From Paracoccaceae bacterium (GTDB lineage: Bacteria > Pseudomonadota > Alphaproteobacteria > Rhodobacterales > Rhodobacteraceae): a stretch of DNA of 5,832 nt. The stretch lies in NCBI GenBank assembly GCA_026709725.1, contig JAPOSK010000528.1:1-5832 (forward strand). Direction: 5' to 3'. The notes under the pieces were generated by a model. The model did no database searches. It was not told where the DNA came from and saw only the letters and a program-made list of their open reading frames with translations. Position 1 is the first letter of the stretch. Each line of letters begins with the position of its first letter. Below, piece by piece: positions 1 through 5,832 of the stretch. A program made the position numbers and the translations under genes.

Positions 1-201
1 ATGATAACAGCGAAATGCAAGCCCGATTTTGGCAATTCTGCGCCTGACGGTGCAGACCGGGGAGCATGCAGCCACAGATTCGTGCAGCCACGTTATCGAC
101 AATGTTTCCTGATTATGTAAACAGGGAACAGCATTTTTCCAGCCAGCACGGCTGCAAAATCAAACTGTTTGGATTTGGAAACAAGAGTGAGGACCTTTGG
201 T
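1..201. other. Leader region upstream of icd, no supported gene
   Basis: I see no convincing gene here. A short reading frame (1-120, 39 codons) has no recognisable content. Frame 3 is open from the edge to a TGA at 45-47 and could be the last 14 codons of an upstream gene, but that is too little to judge. Bases 37-56 can form an 8-bp stem (with one G-U pair) around a TGAC loop; no T-run follows, so it is a poor terminator candidate. The stretch from about 93 to 170 is AT-richer than the gene and is where the icd promoter should lie, but no -35/-10 pair with acceptable spacing stands out. Confidence 0.5.
189..192 (+). promoter_or_regulatory. Ribosome binding site of icd
   Basis: GAGG lies 9 bases before the ATG at 202. 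It decides the start: an in-frame TTG at 169 would add 11 residues absent from family members and has no comparable Shine-Dalgarno sequence. Confidence 0.7.
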
Positions 202-1413
202 ATGGACAGGATCAAGGTAAGCAATCCGGTTGTCGAACTCGATGGCGACGAGATGACACGAATCATTTGGGACCTGATCAAGACAAAACTGATTCTGCCC
301 TATCTCAGCCTTGATCTCCTGTACTACGATCTTGGCATTCGCGAGAGAGATCGGACGGACGACCAGATTACCATTGATGCCGCCAACAGGATCAGGGAAG
401 TCGGGGTCGGCATCAAATGCGCAACAATTACGCCGGATGAGGCCAGAGTGGAGGAGTTCGGTCTCAAGGCAATGTGGCGCTCCCCCAACGGCACCATCCG
501 CAATATTCTCGGTGGCGTTGTATTCCGCGCTCCAATCATATGTGAGAATGTTCCCCGCCTGGTCCCGGGCTGGACCAAACCGATTGTCATCGGCCGCCAT
601 GCGTTCGGTGACCAGTACCGTGCCACTGATTTCCTGTTTCCCGGACCCGGCAAGCTTCGGCTGGTCTTCGAGGGGCGGGATGGCACTGTCATTGACCGCG
701 AGATGTTTGATGCACCCGCCGCCGGCGTCACCATGGGGATGTACAATCTTGATGAGTCAATCCGGGACTTTGCACGGGCATCATTCCATTACGGCCTCGC
801 GCTCGGATGGCCGGTCTATCTTTCAACCAAGAATACGATCCTGAAAGCCTATGATGGCCGTTTCAAGGATCTTTTTCAGGAAGTCTTTGATGCAGAATTT
901 GCCGATGACTTCAAAAAAGCGGGCATTGGCTACGAGCACCGCCTGATTGATGACATGGTGGCCGCTGCGTTGAAATGGAGCGGTGAATTTGTCTGGGCCT
1001 GCAAGAATTACGACGGCGATGTCCAGTCAGACACCGTCGCGCAGGGCTTTGGTTCCCTGGGCCTGATGACGTCATGCCTGATGACCCCGGACGGCAAGGT
1101 TGTCGAAGCAGAAGCAGCCCACGGCACCGTCACGCGACACTATCGTCAGCACCAGGCCGGCAAGCCAACATCAACGAACTCGATTGCATCGATCTATGCA
1201 TGGACGGGCGGTCTCAAGCATCGTGCCAAACTTGACGACAATCAGCGGCTCCACGACTTCGCGGACACCCTTGAGACCGTGGTCATCGAAACCGTTGAAT
1301 CCGGCCACATGACCAAGGATCTCGCCCTGCTCGTCGGCCCCGGTCAAAACTGGCTGACAACCGAGCAGTTCATTGACAGGATCGCTGCCAATCTCGACGC
1401 TGCTGTTGCCTGA
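202..1413 (+). CDS. icd: NADP-dependent isocitrate dehydrogenase (homodimeric, eukaryote-like type)
   Basis: Cytoplasmic TCA-cycle enzyme that oxidatively decarboxylates isocitrate to 2-oxoglutarate and makes NADPH. The 403-residue product is of normal family length and begins [20 protein letters not shown]. Numbering matches human IDH1 through the first half: the isocitrate-binding SPNGTIRN is at 94-101 (S94, N96, R100), with R109, R132 and catalytic Y139. With a 2-residue offset, the second catalytic lysine is K210, metal-binding aspartates are D250, D273 and D277, and the NADP 2'-phosphate contacts R312-H313 sit in the GTVTRHYR segment. All key residues are present, so it should be active and NADP-specific. 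It lacks the enterobacterial-type architecture and its regulatory phosphorylation context. It appears monocistronic: 826 bp separate it from the next gene. No clear rho-independent terminator follows it. The product identity is nearly certain; the start is well supported by the GAGG at 189-192. Confidence 0.98.
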   Translation: MDRIKVSNPVVELDGDEMTRIIWDLIKTKLILPYLSLDLLYYDLGIRERDRTDDQITIDAANRIREVGVGIKCATITPDEARVEEFGLKAMWRSPNGTIRNILGGVVFRAPIICENVPRLVPGWTKPIVIGRHAFGDQYRATDFLFPGPGKLRLVFEGRDGTVIDREMFDAPAAGVTMGMYNLDESIRDFARASFHYGLALGWPVYLSTKNTILKAYDGRFKDLFQEVFDAEFADDFKKAGIGYEHRLIDDMVAAALKWSGEFVWACKNYDGDVQSDTVAQGFGSLGLMTSCLMTPDGKVVEAEAAHGTVTRHYRQHQAGKPTSTNSIASIYAWTGGLKHRAKLDDNQRLHDFADTLETVVIETVESGHMTKDLALLVGPGQNWLTTEQFIDRIAANLDAAVA

Positions 1414-1592
1414 TCATTCATTGCGTGACACCTCCAACGATTGGCGGGTCTCCCGGGCATCGTCCAGGATCGTGCCACGATCACTCCGGCAATGAGATCC
1501 CCTGCGGGCGCGATAACTCCGATTCGGGCTCACCTGCCAGCCCCTCAGGGTCGCCATGAGATTCTCCGGCGATGCCGCAACCTGCCCCCATG

Positions 1593-1630
1593 ACCCGACC
1601 CGTGATTGCAGATGTGGTTGCAGGTCGGGT
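1593..1630. repeat. Bulged inverted repeat, possible structured RNA
   Basis: ACCCGACC (1593-1600) is the exact reverse complement of GGTCGGGT (1623-1630). Inside it TGCA (1607-1610) pairs with TGCA (1619-1622) around the 8-base loop GATGTGGT. The result is a 12-bp stem with a 6-base bulge (1601-1606) on the left arm. No T-run follows on either side, so it does not look like an intrinsic terminator. Its function is unknown: an RNA element, a protein site or chance. Confidence 0.45.
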
Positions 1631-1839
1631 GACGGCCCGGCACCGCACTCTTGAGATTCTGCACCATCCGGGTCCTGCCGTGGTTGGCCCCGATTCCGCC
1701 GCCCGGGTCCCGGTGATCATTGCACCGTCTCCCTCCATGCGCAGGCTTCTGTCCCATGCTTCTCCCGGGAGCATTCCCCTGCCTCCCCCGGGACCCCGCA
1801 TATCACGCCCATGACGGATCCAGTGACAAATGCGGATGC

Positions 1840-1973
1840 GGATGTGCCGTGCAAAACCACATCCCGGAACCACTCATGGATGTGGATCTGTGAGGCAGGA
1901 TGTGGGCAGTGTCCTGAGATCAGGGCCGCCTTCGCCAGGATCAGGATATTCCAAAACCCGGCAACGGGATGTG
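1840..1973. repeat. Cluster of GGATGTG heptamers, including a perfect inverted pair
   Basis: GGATGTG occurs at 1840-1846, 1878-1884, 1898-1904 and 1967-1973, and its complement CACATCC at 1858-1864. The copies at 1857-1864 and 1878-1885 form an 8-bp perfect inverted repeat, CCACATCC and GGATGTGG, with a 13-base spacer. A related GGATGCG lies directly before the first copy (1834-1840). The copies are unevenly spaced. They could be repeated binding sites for a regulator of the ABC operon or remnants of a degenerate repeat. Confidence 0.4.
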
Positions 1974-2028
1974 TCATGACCGGTAATGGGTTGCTGCGGC
2001 TCCGGCATGGCGAAGGCAGCATGTCTGT

Positions 2029-2058
2029 TTGGAAATTAATTTCATCGAATCGCATACA
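2029..2058 (+). promoter_or_regulatory. Weak sigma70-like promoter candidate for the ABC operon
   Basis: TTGGAA (2029-2034) and CATACA (2053-2058) are 18 bases apart, matching 4 of 6 and 3 of 6 consensus positions. The site lies where the sequence turns AT-rich, about 180 bp before the binding-protein start. The match is poor and other placements in 2095-2205 are possible, so this is a tentative guess. Confidence 0.2.
2032..2043. promoter_or_regulatory. Perfect 12-bp AT-rich palindrome, operator candidate
   Basis: GAAATTAATTTC is a perfect palindrome in a GC-rich surrounding, about 200 bp upstream of the binding-protein gene, and it overlaps the weak -35 candidate at 2029-2034. Dimeric regulators commonly bind such sites. 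No regulator gene is visible in the window, so the assignment is inference. Confidence 0.35.
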
Positions 2059-2228
2059 GTGGTGCAGACTCATCATATCCCCGCGGGAATTGCGGGCATT
2101 GAATCCTGACAACTATGTGTATTTCTTTAATTCCATCTTCCCGACATGCCTCCTTTCCAGCCCGTGGAAACAATTCTTGCAATCCGAATGCCGGTTCATG
2201 TAGAGGATGTCGGCTACTACTTTTTTTT

Positions 2229-2234
2229 GGAGGA
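2229..2234 (+). promoter_or_regulatory. Strong ribosome binding site of the substrate-binding protein gene
   Basis: GGAGGA lies 5 bases before the ATG at 2240 and directly follows a run of eight T residues (2221-2228). It fixes the start at 2240 rather than at the in-frame ATG at 2207, which would place 11 residues in front of a normal signal peptide. Confidence 0.85.
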
Positions 2235-2239
2235 TTCCG

Positions 2240-3766
2240 ATGCGTTCCAAATCAACGTTTCTGCGCGGCAGTGCAGCGCTGCTGCTCATTGCGACGCTCT
2301 CGGCGGTTCCGGCATATTCCCAGAAGGTTGTCACCGTGGCTGTTGTCGGCGAAGCTGACACATTCGACCCGATGGTTTCGACCAAGGATATTGTCAGCCA
2401 GGTCACACAGCATTTCGTTGAGACCCTGTATACATTTGACGGCTCCTGGAATGTCGCACCCCTGCTCGCTGCCGAGATGCCCGACATTTCCGCCGGTGGC
2501 ACGGTCTACCGTATCCCGTTGCGGGAAGGGATCATGTTTCACGATGGTTCAATGATGGATTCCGGTGATGTTGCTGCCTCGATCATGCGTTGGCTGGAAG
2601 TTGCGTCACGCGGCAAGGGGATTGCCGACCGCGTCACTTCGGTTGAGGCCACCGGGCCGCTCGAGGTCACGATTACCCTGAGTTCACCCCACTCGCCGCT
2701 CCTTTCGCTTCTGGCATTCTCGAATTCCGCAGCGGTTGTCTACCCGGAAGAGATTATTGGCGAAACGATTGATGAGGTCATCGGGACCGGTCCGTATCGG
2801 ATCGGCGAGCATGTTCCGGATCTCTATCTGCAGCTCTTGCGGTTTGATGGCTATGTGAGTCGTTCGGAACCCTCCGATGGGCATGCGGGGGCCCGCAAGC
2901 AGATCCCGGATGAAATCCGCTTTATCCCGGTCGCAGACCCCAATACCCGCGTGGAGGGTCTGGTCTCGGGCCAGTTTGATTTTGCCGATGCCCTGCCTGC
3001 CGAGTCGTACAGTCGGATTGAGGGCAGTGATATCGCAGAGCCACTCCTGCTGCAGCCCTTCGGTTGGCCGGTCTGGGCCATCAACCACAAGGCCGGTCTT
3101 CTGACGGATCAGAAAGTGCGACTGGCACTGCAGGCTGCCTTGCCGATTGATGATATGCTGTTTGCCGCTTTCGGCGATGAGCGGTTCTTCCTGGTTGATG
3201 CCCCACTCTTTCCTTCGGGCTGGGTATGGAACAATGATGCCGGAGTGGAATACTACAATCAGAATGACCCGGAAGCAGCCCGGGCCCTGCTTGATGAAGC
3301 CGGCTATACCGGACAACCTCTGCGGATCCTGACATCCCGCCAGTTTGAATTCCACTTCAAGATGGCAGAAGTGGCGCGCGTCGCCCTCGAAGATGCCGGG
3401 TTCACTGTGCAGATGGATGTGGTTGACTGGGCAACACTCGGTCAGCGTCGTAATGACCCGGCACTCTTTGATCTGTACATTACGCACTCCCCGTTCCTGC
3501 CCGAGCCGGCTCTGACCAGTCTCTGGTCTGTCACAGCCCGGACCGGTTGGGGGAATCCCGAGAAGGAAGCGGTTCTGGCTGAATTCACCGCCGAAACAGA
3601 TCTGGCGAAGCGCCGGGAATTGTTTGCAGAACTGCAGCGGATGAACTTTGAGGATGTTGGATTCATCAAGATCGGCGGCTTCAACGCTCTTATGGGTCAG
3701 CGCGAGGGACTCGCAGGTGTTCCGGCCAATCCGTGGCCATTCTTCTGGAATGCCTCTGTCATGTGA
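2240..3766 (+). CDS. ABC transporter substrate-binding protein, family 5 (peptide/nickel/opine type)
   Basis: Periplasmic solute receptor of a DppA/OppA-type importer. The 508-residue precursor starts with a Sec signal peptide: basic MRSKSTFLR, a hydrophobic core at about 10-23, and probable cleavage after AYS at 27, giving a mature start QKVVTVAV. There is no lipobox cysteine, so it should be soluble in the periplasm. Family-5 features follow in order: a GEADTFDP segment at 37-44, PLLAAEMP at 74-81, the FHDGSMMDSGDV region at 100-111, IGTGPYRI at 181-188, ADPNTRVEGLVSGQFDFAD at 232-250, and INHKAGLLTDQKVRLALQAAL at 281-301. Length is normal for the family. It is the first gene of the transport operon and is separated from the permease gene by a hairpin (3773-3803). 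The ligand cannot be read from the sequence; the family binds peptides, opines, nickel chelates, glutathione and other solutes. The downstream amidohydrolase hints at an acylated or amide compound. Confidence 0.95.
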   Translation: MRSKSTFLRGSAALLLIATLSAVPAYSQKVVTVAVVGEADTFDPMVSTKDIVSQVTQHFVETLYTFDGSWNVAPLLAAEMPDISAGGTVYRIPLREGIMFHDGSMMDSGDVAASIMRWLEVASRGKGIADRVTSVEATGPLEVTITLSSPHSPLLSLLAFSNSAAVVYPEEIIGETIDEVIGTGPYRIGEHVPDLYLQLLRFDGYVSRSEPSDGHAGARKQIPDEIRFIPVADPNTRVEGLVSGQFDFADALPAESYSRIEGSDIAEPLLLQPFGWPVWAINHKAGLLTDQKVRLALQAALPIDDMLFAAFGDERFFLVDAPLFPSGWVWNNDAGVEYYNQNDPEAARALLDEAGYTGQPLRILTSRQFEFHFKMAEVARVALEDAGFTVQMDVVDWATLGQRRNDPALFDLYITHSPFLPEPALTSLWSVTARTGWGNPEKEAVLAEFTAETDLAKRRELFAELQRMNFEDVGFIKIGGFNALMGQREGLAGVPANPWPFFWNASVM

Positions 3767-3772
3767 TCCTCC

Positions 3773-3803
3773 CGATCCAGGCGGCCAAAAGCCGCCTGGA
3801 TCG
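3773..3803 (+). terminator. 13-bp perfect hairpin between binding-protein and permease genes
   Basis: CGATCCAGGCGGC (3773-3785) and its exact complement GCCGCCTGGATCG (3791-3803) enclose the loop CAAAA. It starts 6 bases after the binding-protein stop codon. The sequence that follows is CCCCTGTC rather than a T-run, so full intrinsic termination is unlikely. Known ABC operons use such intergenic stem-loops to protect the upstream mRNA from 3' exonucleases or to attenuate read-through, which yields more binding protein than permease. That role is inferred here. Confidence 0.7.
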
Positions 3804-3821
3804 CCCCTGTCACTTCAAGGC

Positions 3822-3825
3822 GGAG
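3822..3825 (+). promoter_or_regulatory. Ribosome binding site for a non-AUG start of the DppB-type permease gene
   Basis: GGAG, within AAGGCGGAG (3817-3825), lies 8 bases before the ATT at 3834, which is normal spacing. It is 41 bases before the first in-frame ATG (3867), too far to serve it. This supports initiation at ATT. Confidence 0.6.
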
Positions 3826-3833
3826 TTGGATAG

Positions 3834-4775
3834 ATTCAGCGCTACCTTATCCGGCGAGTCTTTGGTATGGGCGCGGTGGTCCTTATTGTTCTGACCATCG
3901 CCTTCTTTATTGTCCGCCTTGCACCGGGCGACCCCGCCGCGTTGATGCTCGGTCCGGATGCAACACCAGAGGATGCAGTTGCATTACGCGAACGTCTGGG
4001 GCTTGATCGTCCAATCTTCGTTCAGTACGCAACCTTCATCACCGGTGCAGTGCGCGGTGATCTCGGGCAGTCGATCTTCTTTAACCAACCGGTCACACAG
4101 GTTCTGAAGGCCCGAGCAGAACCAACAGTCCTTCTGTCCCTGTTTTCCCTGATTGTGGCTTTGCTGGTTGCAGTGCCAATCGGCATCTATTCCGCTTATC
4201 GGCATGGCAGTTTCTTTGATCAGGCGGCAATTTCCACAGCGATGCTCGCGGCATCGGTCCCGAGTTTCTGGACCGGCCTGATGGCGCAACGCTGGCTTGC
4301 CACTGAATATGGCTGGTTTCCCGCGTCCGGTTATGGGGGCCCCGATACGGTGTTTCTGGATCGGATCGAGTATCTTATTCTGCCATCTCTGGTGCTTGGC
4401 ATCGTCAATTCAGCCCTTATCTTGCGGTTCACCCGGGCCTCCATGCTGGATGTCCTGGGCGAGGACTACATTCGAACGGCCCGCTCCAAGGGCATGAGTG
4501 AGTTCCGGGTTGTCCTGCGTCATGCCCTGCGCAATGCCGGCATCCCGATCATCACTGTTGTTGGTTTGACATTTGCCCTGCTTGTTTCCGGTGCCGTGGT
4601 TACCGAGCGGGTGTTCAATATCCCGGGTATGGGCAACCTGGTCGTGAATGCTGTCCTGCGCCGGGACTACCCGGTCATCCAGGGGACATTGATCGTTGTT
4701 GCAAATCTCTATGTCATCATCAACCTGATCACGGATCTTCTGTATCTTGTGGTCGACAAGCGGGTTCGATTCTGA
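3834..4775 (+). CDS. ABC transporter permease, DppB/OppB type (probable ATT start)
   Basis: Inner-membrane channel subunit of the importer. Read from ATT at 3834 it has 313 residues, starting (M)QRYLIRRVFGMG, which is the usual DppB beginning of a basic RYLIRR stretch before the first membrane helix. The first in-frame ATG (3867) would give 302 residues and lose that stretch. A stop codon at 3831-3833 closes the frame directly upstream, and no ATG, GTG or TTG lies between. Visible features, numbered from the ATT: helix 1 at about 14-28, the conserved LAPGDPA at 29-35, helices near 99-121, 133-153, 179-199, 237-257 and 282-307, and the cytoplasmic EAA-type loop for ATPase contact at about 210-239 (DYIRTARSKGMSEF, then LRHALRNAGIPI). 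NIPGMGNL at 262-269 is also typical. One oddity is the polar AQRW at 151-154, where relatives are usually hydrophobic. The next gene overlaps its stop by one base (TGATG), so the two should be co-translated. The product is secure; the start is likely but unproven. Confidence 0.93.
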   Translation: MQRYLIRRVFGMGAVVLIVLTIAFFIVRLAPGDPAALMLGPDATPEDAVALRERLGLDRPIFVQYATFITGAVRGDLGQSIFFNQPVTQVLKARAEPTVLLSLFSLIVALLVAVPIGIYSAYRHGSFFDQAAISTAMLAASVPSFWTGLMAQRWLATEYGWFPASGYGGPDTVFLDRIEYLILPSLVLGIVNSALILRFTRASMLDVLGEDYIRTARSKGMSEFRVVLRHALRNAGIPIITVVGLTFALLVSGAVVTERVFNIPGMGNLVVNAVLRRDYPVIQGTLIVVANLYVIINLITDLLYLVVDKRVRF

Positions 4776-5629
4776 TGGCCGGGGCTCTTTACGGCGAACG
4801 CGGAGTCCTGGCCCTGCTGCTGGCCCGGCGGTCGTCGGCTCTGGCGCTGGGATTCTTTCTCCTTGTGCTGCTTCTCGTTGCCATCGCCCCCCTGATTGCA
4901 CCAGCCGACCCGTCTGCCATGGCGGTACGGCAGCGTCTCACTCCACCCGGCGATCTGTTTCCGCTCGGAGCTGATGCCTTTGGGCGCGATGTCCTCTCAC
5001 GACTGCTTTATGCCGGTCGCGTGTCACTGATGATTGGTGCAGGCGTTGCCGTTGTCTCGTCGCTCTTTGGGATCCTGATTGGCCTGATCGCAGGGTTTTT
5101 TCGCAGTCTTGATGGCCCGGTGTCCCGGATCATTGATGCCATGATGGCGTTCCCTGATATCCTGCTGGCGATTTCCCTTGTGGCGATCCTTGGCGGTTCA
5201 ATGGTCAACGTCATCATCGCGCTCTCAATTGTCTACACGCCCCGCATTGCCCGCATCGTTCGGGCCTCAACGCTTGTGATCCGCGAATTGCCCTATGTCG
5301 AAGCCGCTCGGGCCCTCGGTTCGCCAACCCATTATATGCTCACCCACCATGTTCTCCTGAATGTTCTCTCGCCCATCATTGTGCAGGCCACGTTTATTTT
5401 CGTCTATTCGATGCTTGCGGAAGCCGGCCTCTCATTCCTTGGCGTCGGGGTGGATCCCTCGACTCCAACCTGGGGAACCATGATCAATGAGGGTCGGCAA
5501 TATATTGATCAGGCACCGTTTCTGATCCTGTTTCCGGGTCTTGCCATCTCGTTTTCAGTCCTCAGCCTGCAACTTGTCGGTGATGGTTTGCGCGATGCGC
5601 TGGATCCCCGCATCGCAAGACAGATGTAG
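4775..5629 (+). CDS. ABC transporter permease, DppC/OppC type
   Basis: Second inner-membrane channel subunit, expected to pair with the DppB-type protein. It has 284 residues, normal for the family. In order: an N-terminal cytoplasmic stretch with RR at 18-19, helix 1 at about 22-42, the family block GADAFGRDVLSRLLYAGR at 65-82, helices near 84-108 and 127-153, the EAA loop starting EAARALGSPTHYMLTHH at 176-192, GLSFLGVGVDPSTPTWG at 218-234, a last helix near 247-268, and the C-terminal GDGLRDALDPR at 269-279. The ATG overlaps the previous stop (TGATG) and no strong Shine-Dalgarno sequence is visible, so translation is probably coupled to the upstream permease. The ATPase subunits that would bind its EAA loop are not in the window. 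Confidence 0.97.
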   Translation: MAGALYGERGVLALLLARRSSALALGFFLLVLLLVAIAPLIAPADPSAMAVRQRLTPPGDLFPLGADAFGRDVLSRLLYAGRVSLMIGAGVAVVSSLFGILIGLIAGFFRSLDGPVSRIIDAMMAFPDILLAISLVAILGGSMVNVIIALSIVYTPRIARIVRASTLVIRELPYVEAARALGSPTHYMLTHHVLLNVLSPIIVQATFIFVYSMLAEAGLSFLGVGVDPSTPTWGTMINEGRQYIDQAPFLILFPGLAISFSVLSLQLVGDGLRDALDPRIARQM

Positions 5630-5630
5630 C

Positions 5631-5832
5631 ATGGCTCTCACCCTGCTGAACTTTGTTCCAATGGGCCTTGATGACCCACCCGCGAGCATTCATATTGATG
5701 ACAGCGGCATCATTGTCCCGAAACCTGCCGGCAATGCCAGGGTCGTTGATGCCGGGGGAGCCTGCCTTTCACCCGGCTGGTGCGACCTGCATGTCCATAT
5801 CTGGCACGGCGGGACTGACATCTCGGTACGGG
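5631..5832 (+). CDS. Amidohydrolase, COG3964-like (dihydroorotase-related), 5' part only
   Basis: Only the first 67 codons are present; the gene runs off the window. The product begins MALTLLNFVPMGL, then a small beta-sandwich segment ending DAGGACLSPGWCDLHVHIWHGG. The HxH pair at H54 and H56 after a PGW-CDL strand is the first metal-binding motif of the amidohydrolase superfamily. The WHGGTDISV continuation after it resembles the COG3964 branch, often mislabelled dihydroorotase. To my knowledge, characterised members of that branch act as deacetylases on N-acetyl-D-amino acids or acetyl-(R)-mandelate; I cannot assign this one a substrate. The start is one base after the permease stop, with no clear Shine-Dalgarno sequence, so coupled translation in the transport operon is likely. 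It has no signal peptide and should act on the imported compound in the cytoplasm. An alternative is another dihydroorotase-like cyclic amidase. Confidence 0.85.
   Translation, partial: MALTLLNFVPMGLDDPPASIHIDDSGIIVPKPAGNARVVDAGGACLSPGWCDLHVHIWHGGTDISVR

Larger units (their letters stand above)
1414..2239. other. 826-bp intergenic region without a recognisable gene
   Basis: Open frames exist on both strands (for example plus 1572-1814, minus 1481-1873, minus 1717-2112), but none resembles a known protein, none has a good Shine-Dalgarno sequence, and the peptides are rich in unrelated Pro, Arg, Gly or His. The first 400 bases are very GC-rich, with four CCCGGG sites (1452, 1702, 1764, 1787) and several short palindromes: 1468-1482, 1703-1713, 1762-1771 and 1913-1924. 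After about 2030 the sequence turns AT-rich, as expected of a promoter region for the downstream ABC operon. It could be a decayed gene, a long 5' regulatory region, or hold a small RNA. The sequence alone does not decide between these. Confidence 0.6.

Noticed and set aside
93..119. icd promoter built from TCGACA and TATGTA
   Set aside because: The two boxes are only 12 bases apart, too close for a sigma70 promoter.
169..201. Earlier TTG start for icd adding 11 residues
   Set aside because: The family starts at the equivalent of ATG 202, which has GAGG 9 bases upstream; the TTG extension matches nothing known.
1468..1482. Palindrome GATCGTG-C-CACGATC after icd as a terminator
   Set aside because: Only a 6-bp stem with a 3-base loop and no T-run; too weak to call a terminator.
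1572..1814. Plus-strand 80-residue frame starting MPQPAPMTRPVIADVV
   Set aside because: Codon use is not absurd, but there is no good Shine-Dalgarno sequence, it overlaps the hairpin at 1593-1630, it is Pro-rich and resembles no protein I know.
1481..1873. Minus-strand 130-residue frame in the gap
   Set aside because: Gly/Arg-rich translation typical of a chance frame in GC-rich DNA; no ribosome site or family resemblance. The overlapping minus frame 1717-2112 was rejected for the same reason.
2207..2239. Earlier ATG start for the binding-protein gene
   Set aside because: It would put MSATTFFWRIP before a normal signal peptide and would translate through the strong GGAGGA site that serves ATG 2240.
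2684..3487. Long minus-strand frame (267 codons) inside the binding-protein gene
   Set aside because: It is antisense to a gene with clear family-5 motifs and its own translation has no recognisable content.

Overview
The window looks like alphaproteobacterial chromosome, GC-rich by eye at roughly the mid-50s percent. The main clue is a complete isocitrate dehydrogenase of the homodimeric, eukaryote-like NADP-dependent type, which is common in Alphaproteobacteria and unlike the enterobacterial enzyme. No mobile element, tRNA, rRNA or CRISPR array was seen. All genes that can be supported read left to right.

Layout. Positions 1-201 are a leader with no convincing gene. The NADP-isocitrate dehydrogenase gene (icd) occupies 202-1413. 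A long stretch without a convincing gene (1414-2239) follows; it holds several inverted repeats, a cluster of one heptamer, and an AT-rich palindrome. From 2240 a peptide/nickel-type ABC uptake operon begins: a secreted family-5 substrate-binding protein (2240-3766), a perfect 13-bp hairpin (3773-3803), a DppB-type permease (best read from an ATT codon at 3834 to 4775), a DppC-type permease (4775-5629, overlapping the previous stop by one base), and the first 67 codons of a COG3964-like amidohydrolase (5631 to the window edge). ATPase genes (DppD/DppF type) are absent and are expected downstream or elsewhere.

How the genes work together. icd is a stand-alone housekeeping TCA-cycle gene. The ABC genes form one tightly packed unit. 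The binding protein captures a solute in the periplasm, the two permeases form the membrane channel, and the amidohydrolase translated directly behind them probably hydrolyses the imported compound in the cytoplasm. That pairing suggests an N-acylated amino acid, acyl ester or cyclic amide rather than a generic oligopeptide; this is inference from gene order and the visible part of the enzyme.

The most notable points are the probable AUU start codon of the DppB-type permease, the hairpin separating the binding-protein gene from the permeases, the transporter-amidohydrolase pairing, and the unexplained 826-bp gap with its clustered GGATGTG motifs. I did not find a clearly new multi-gene system.
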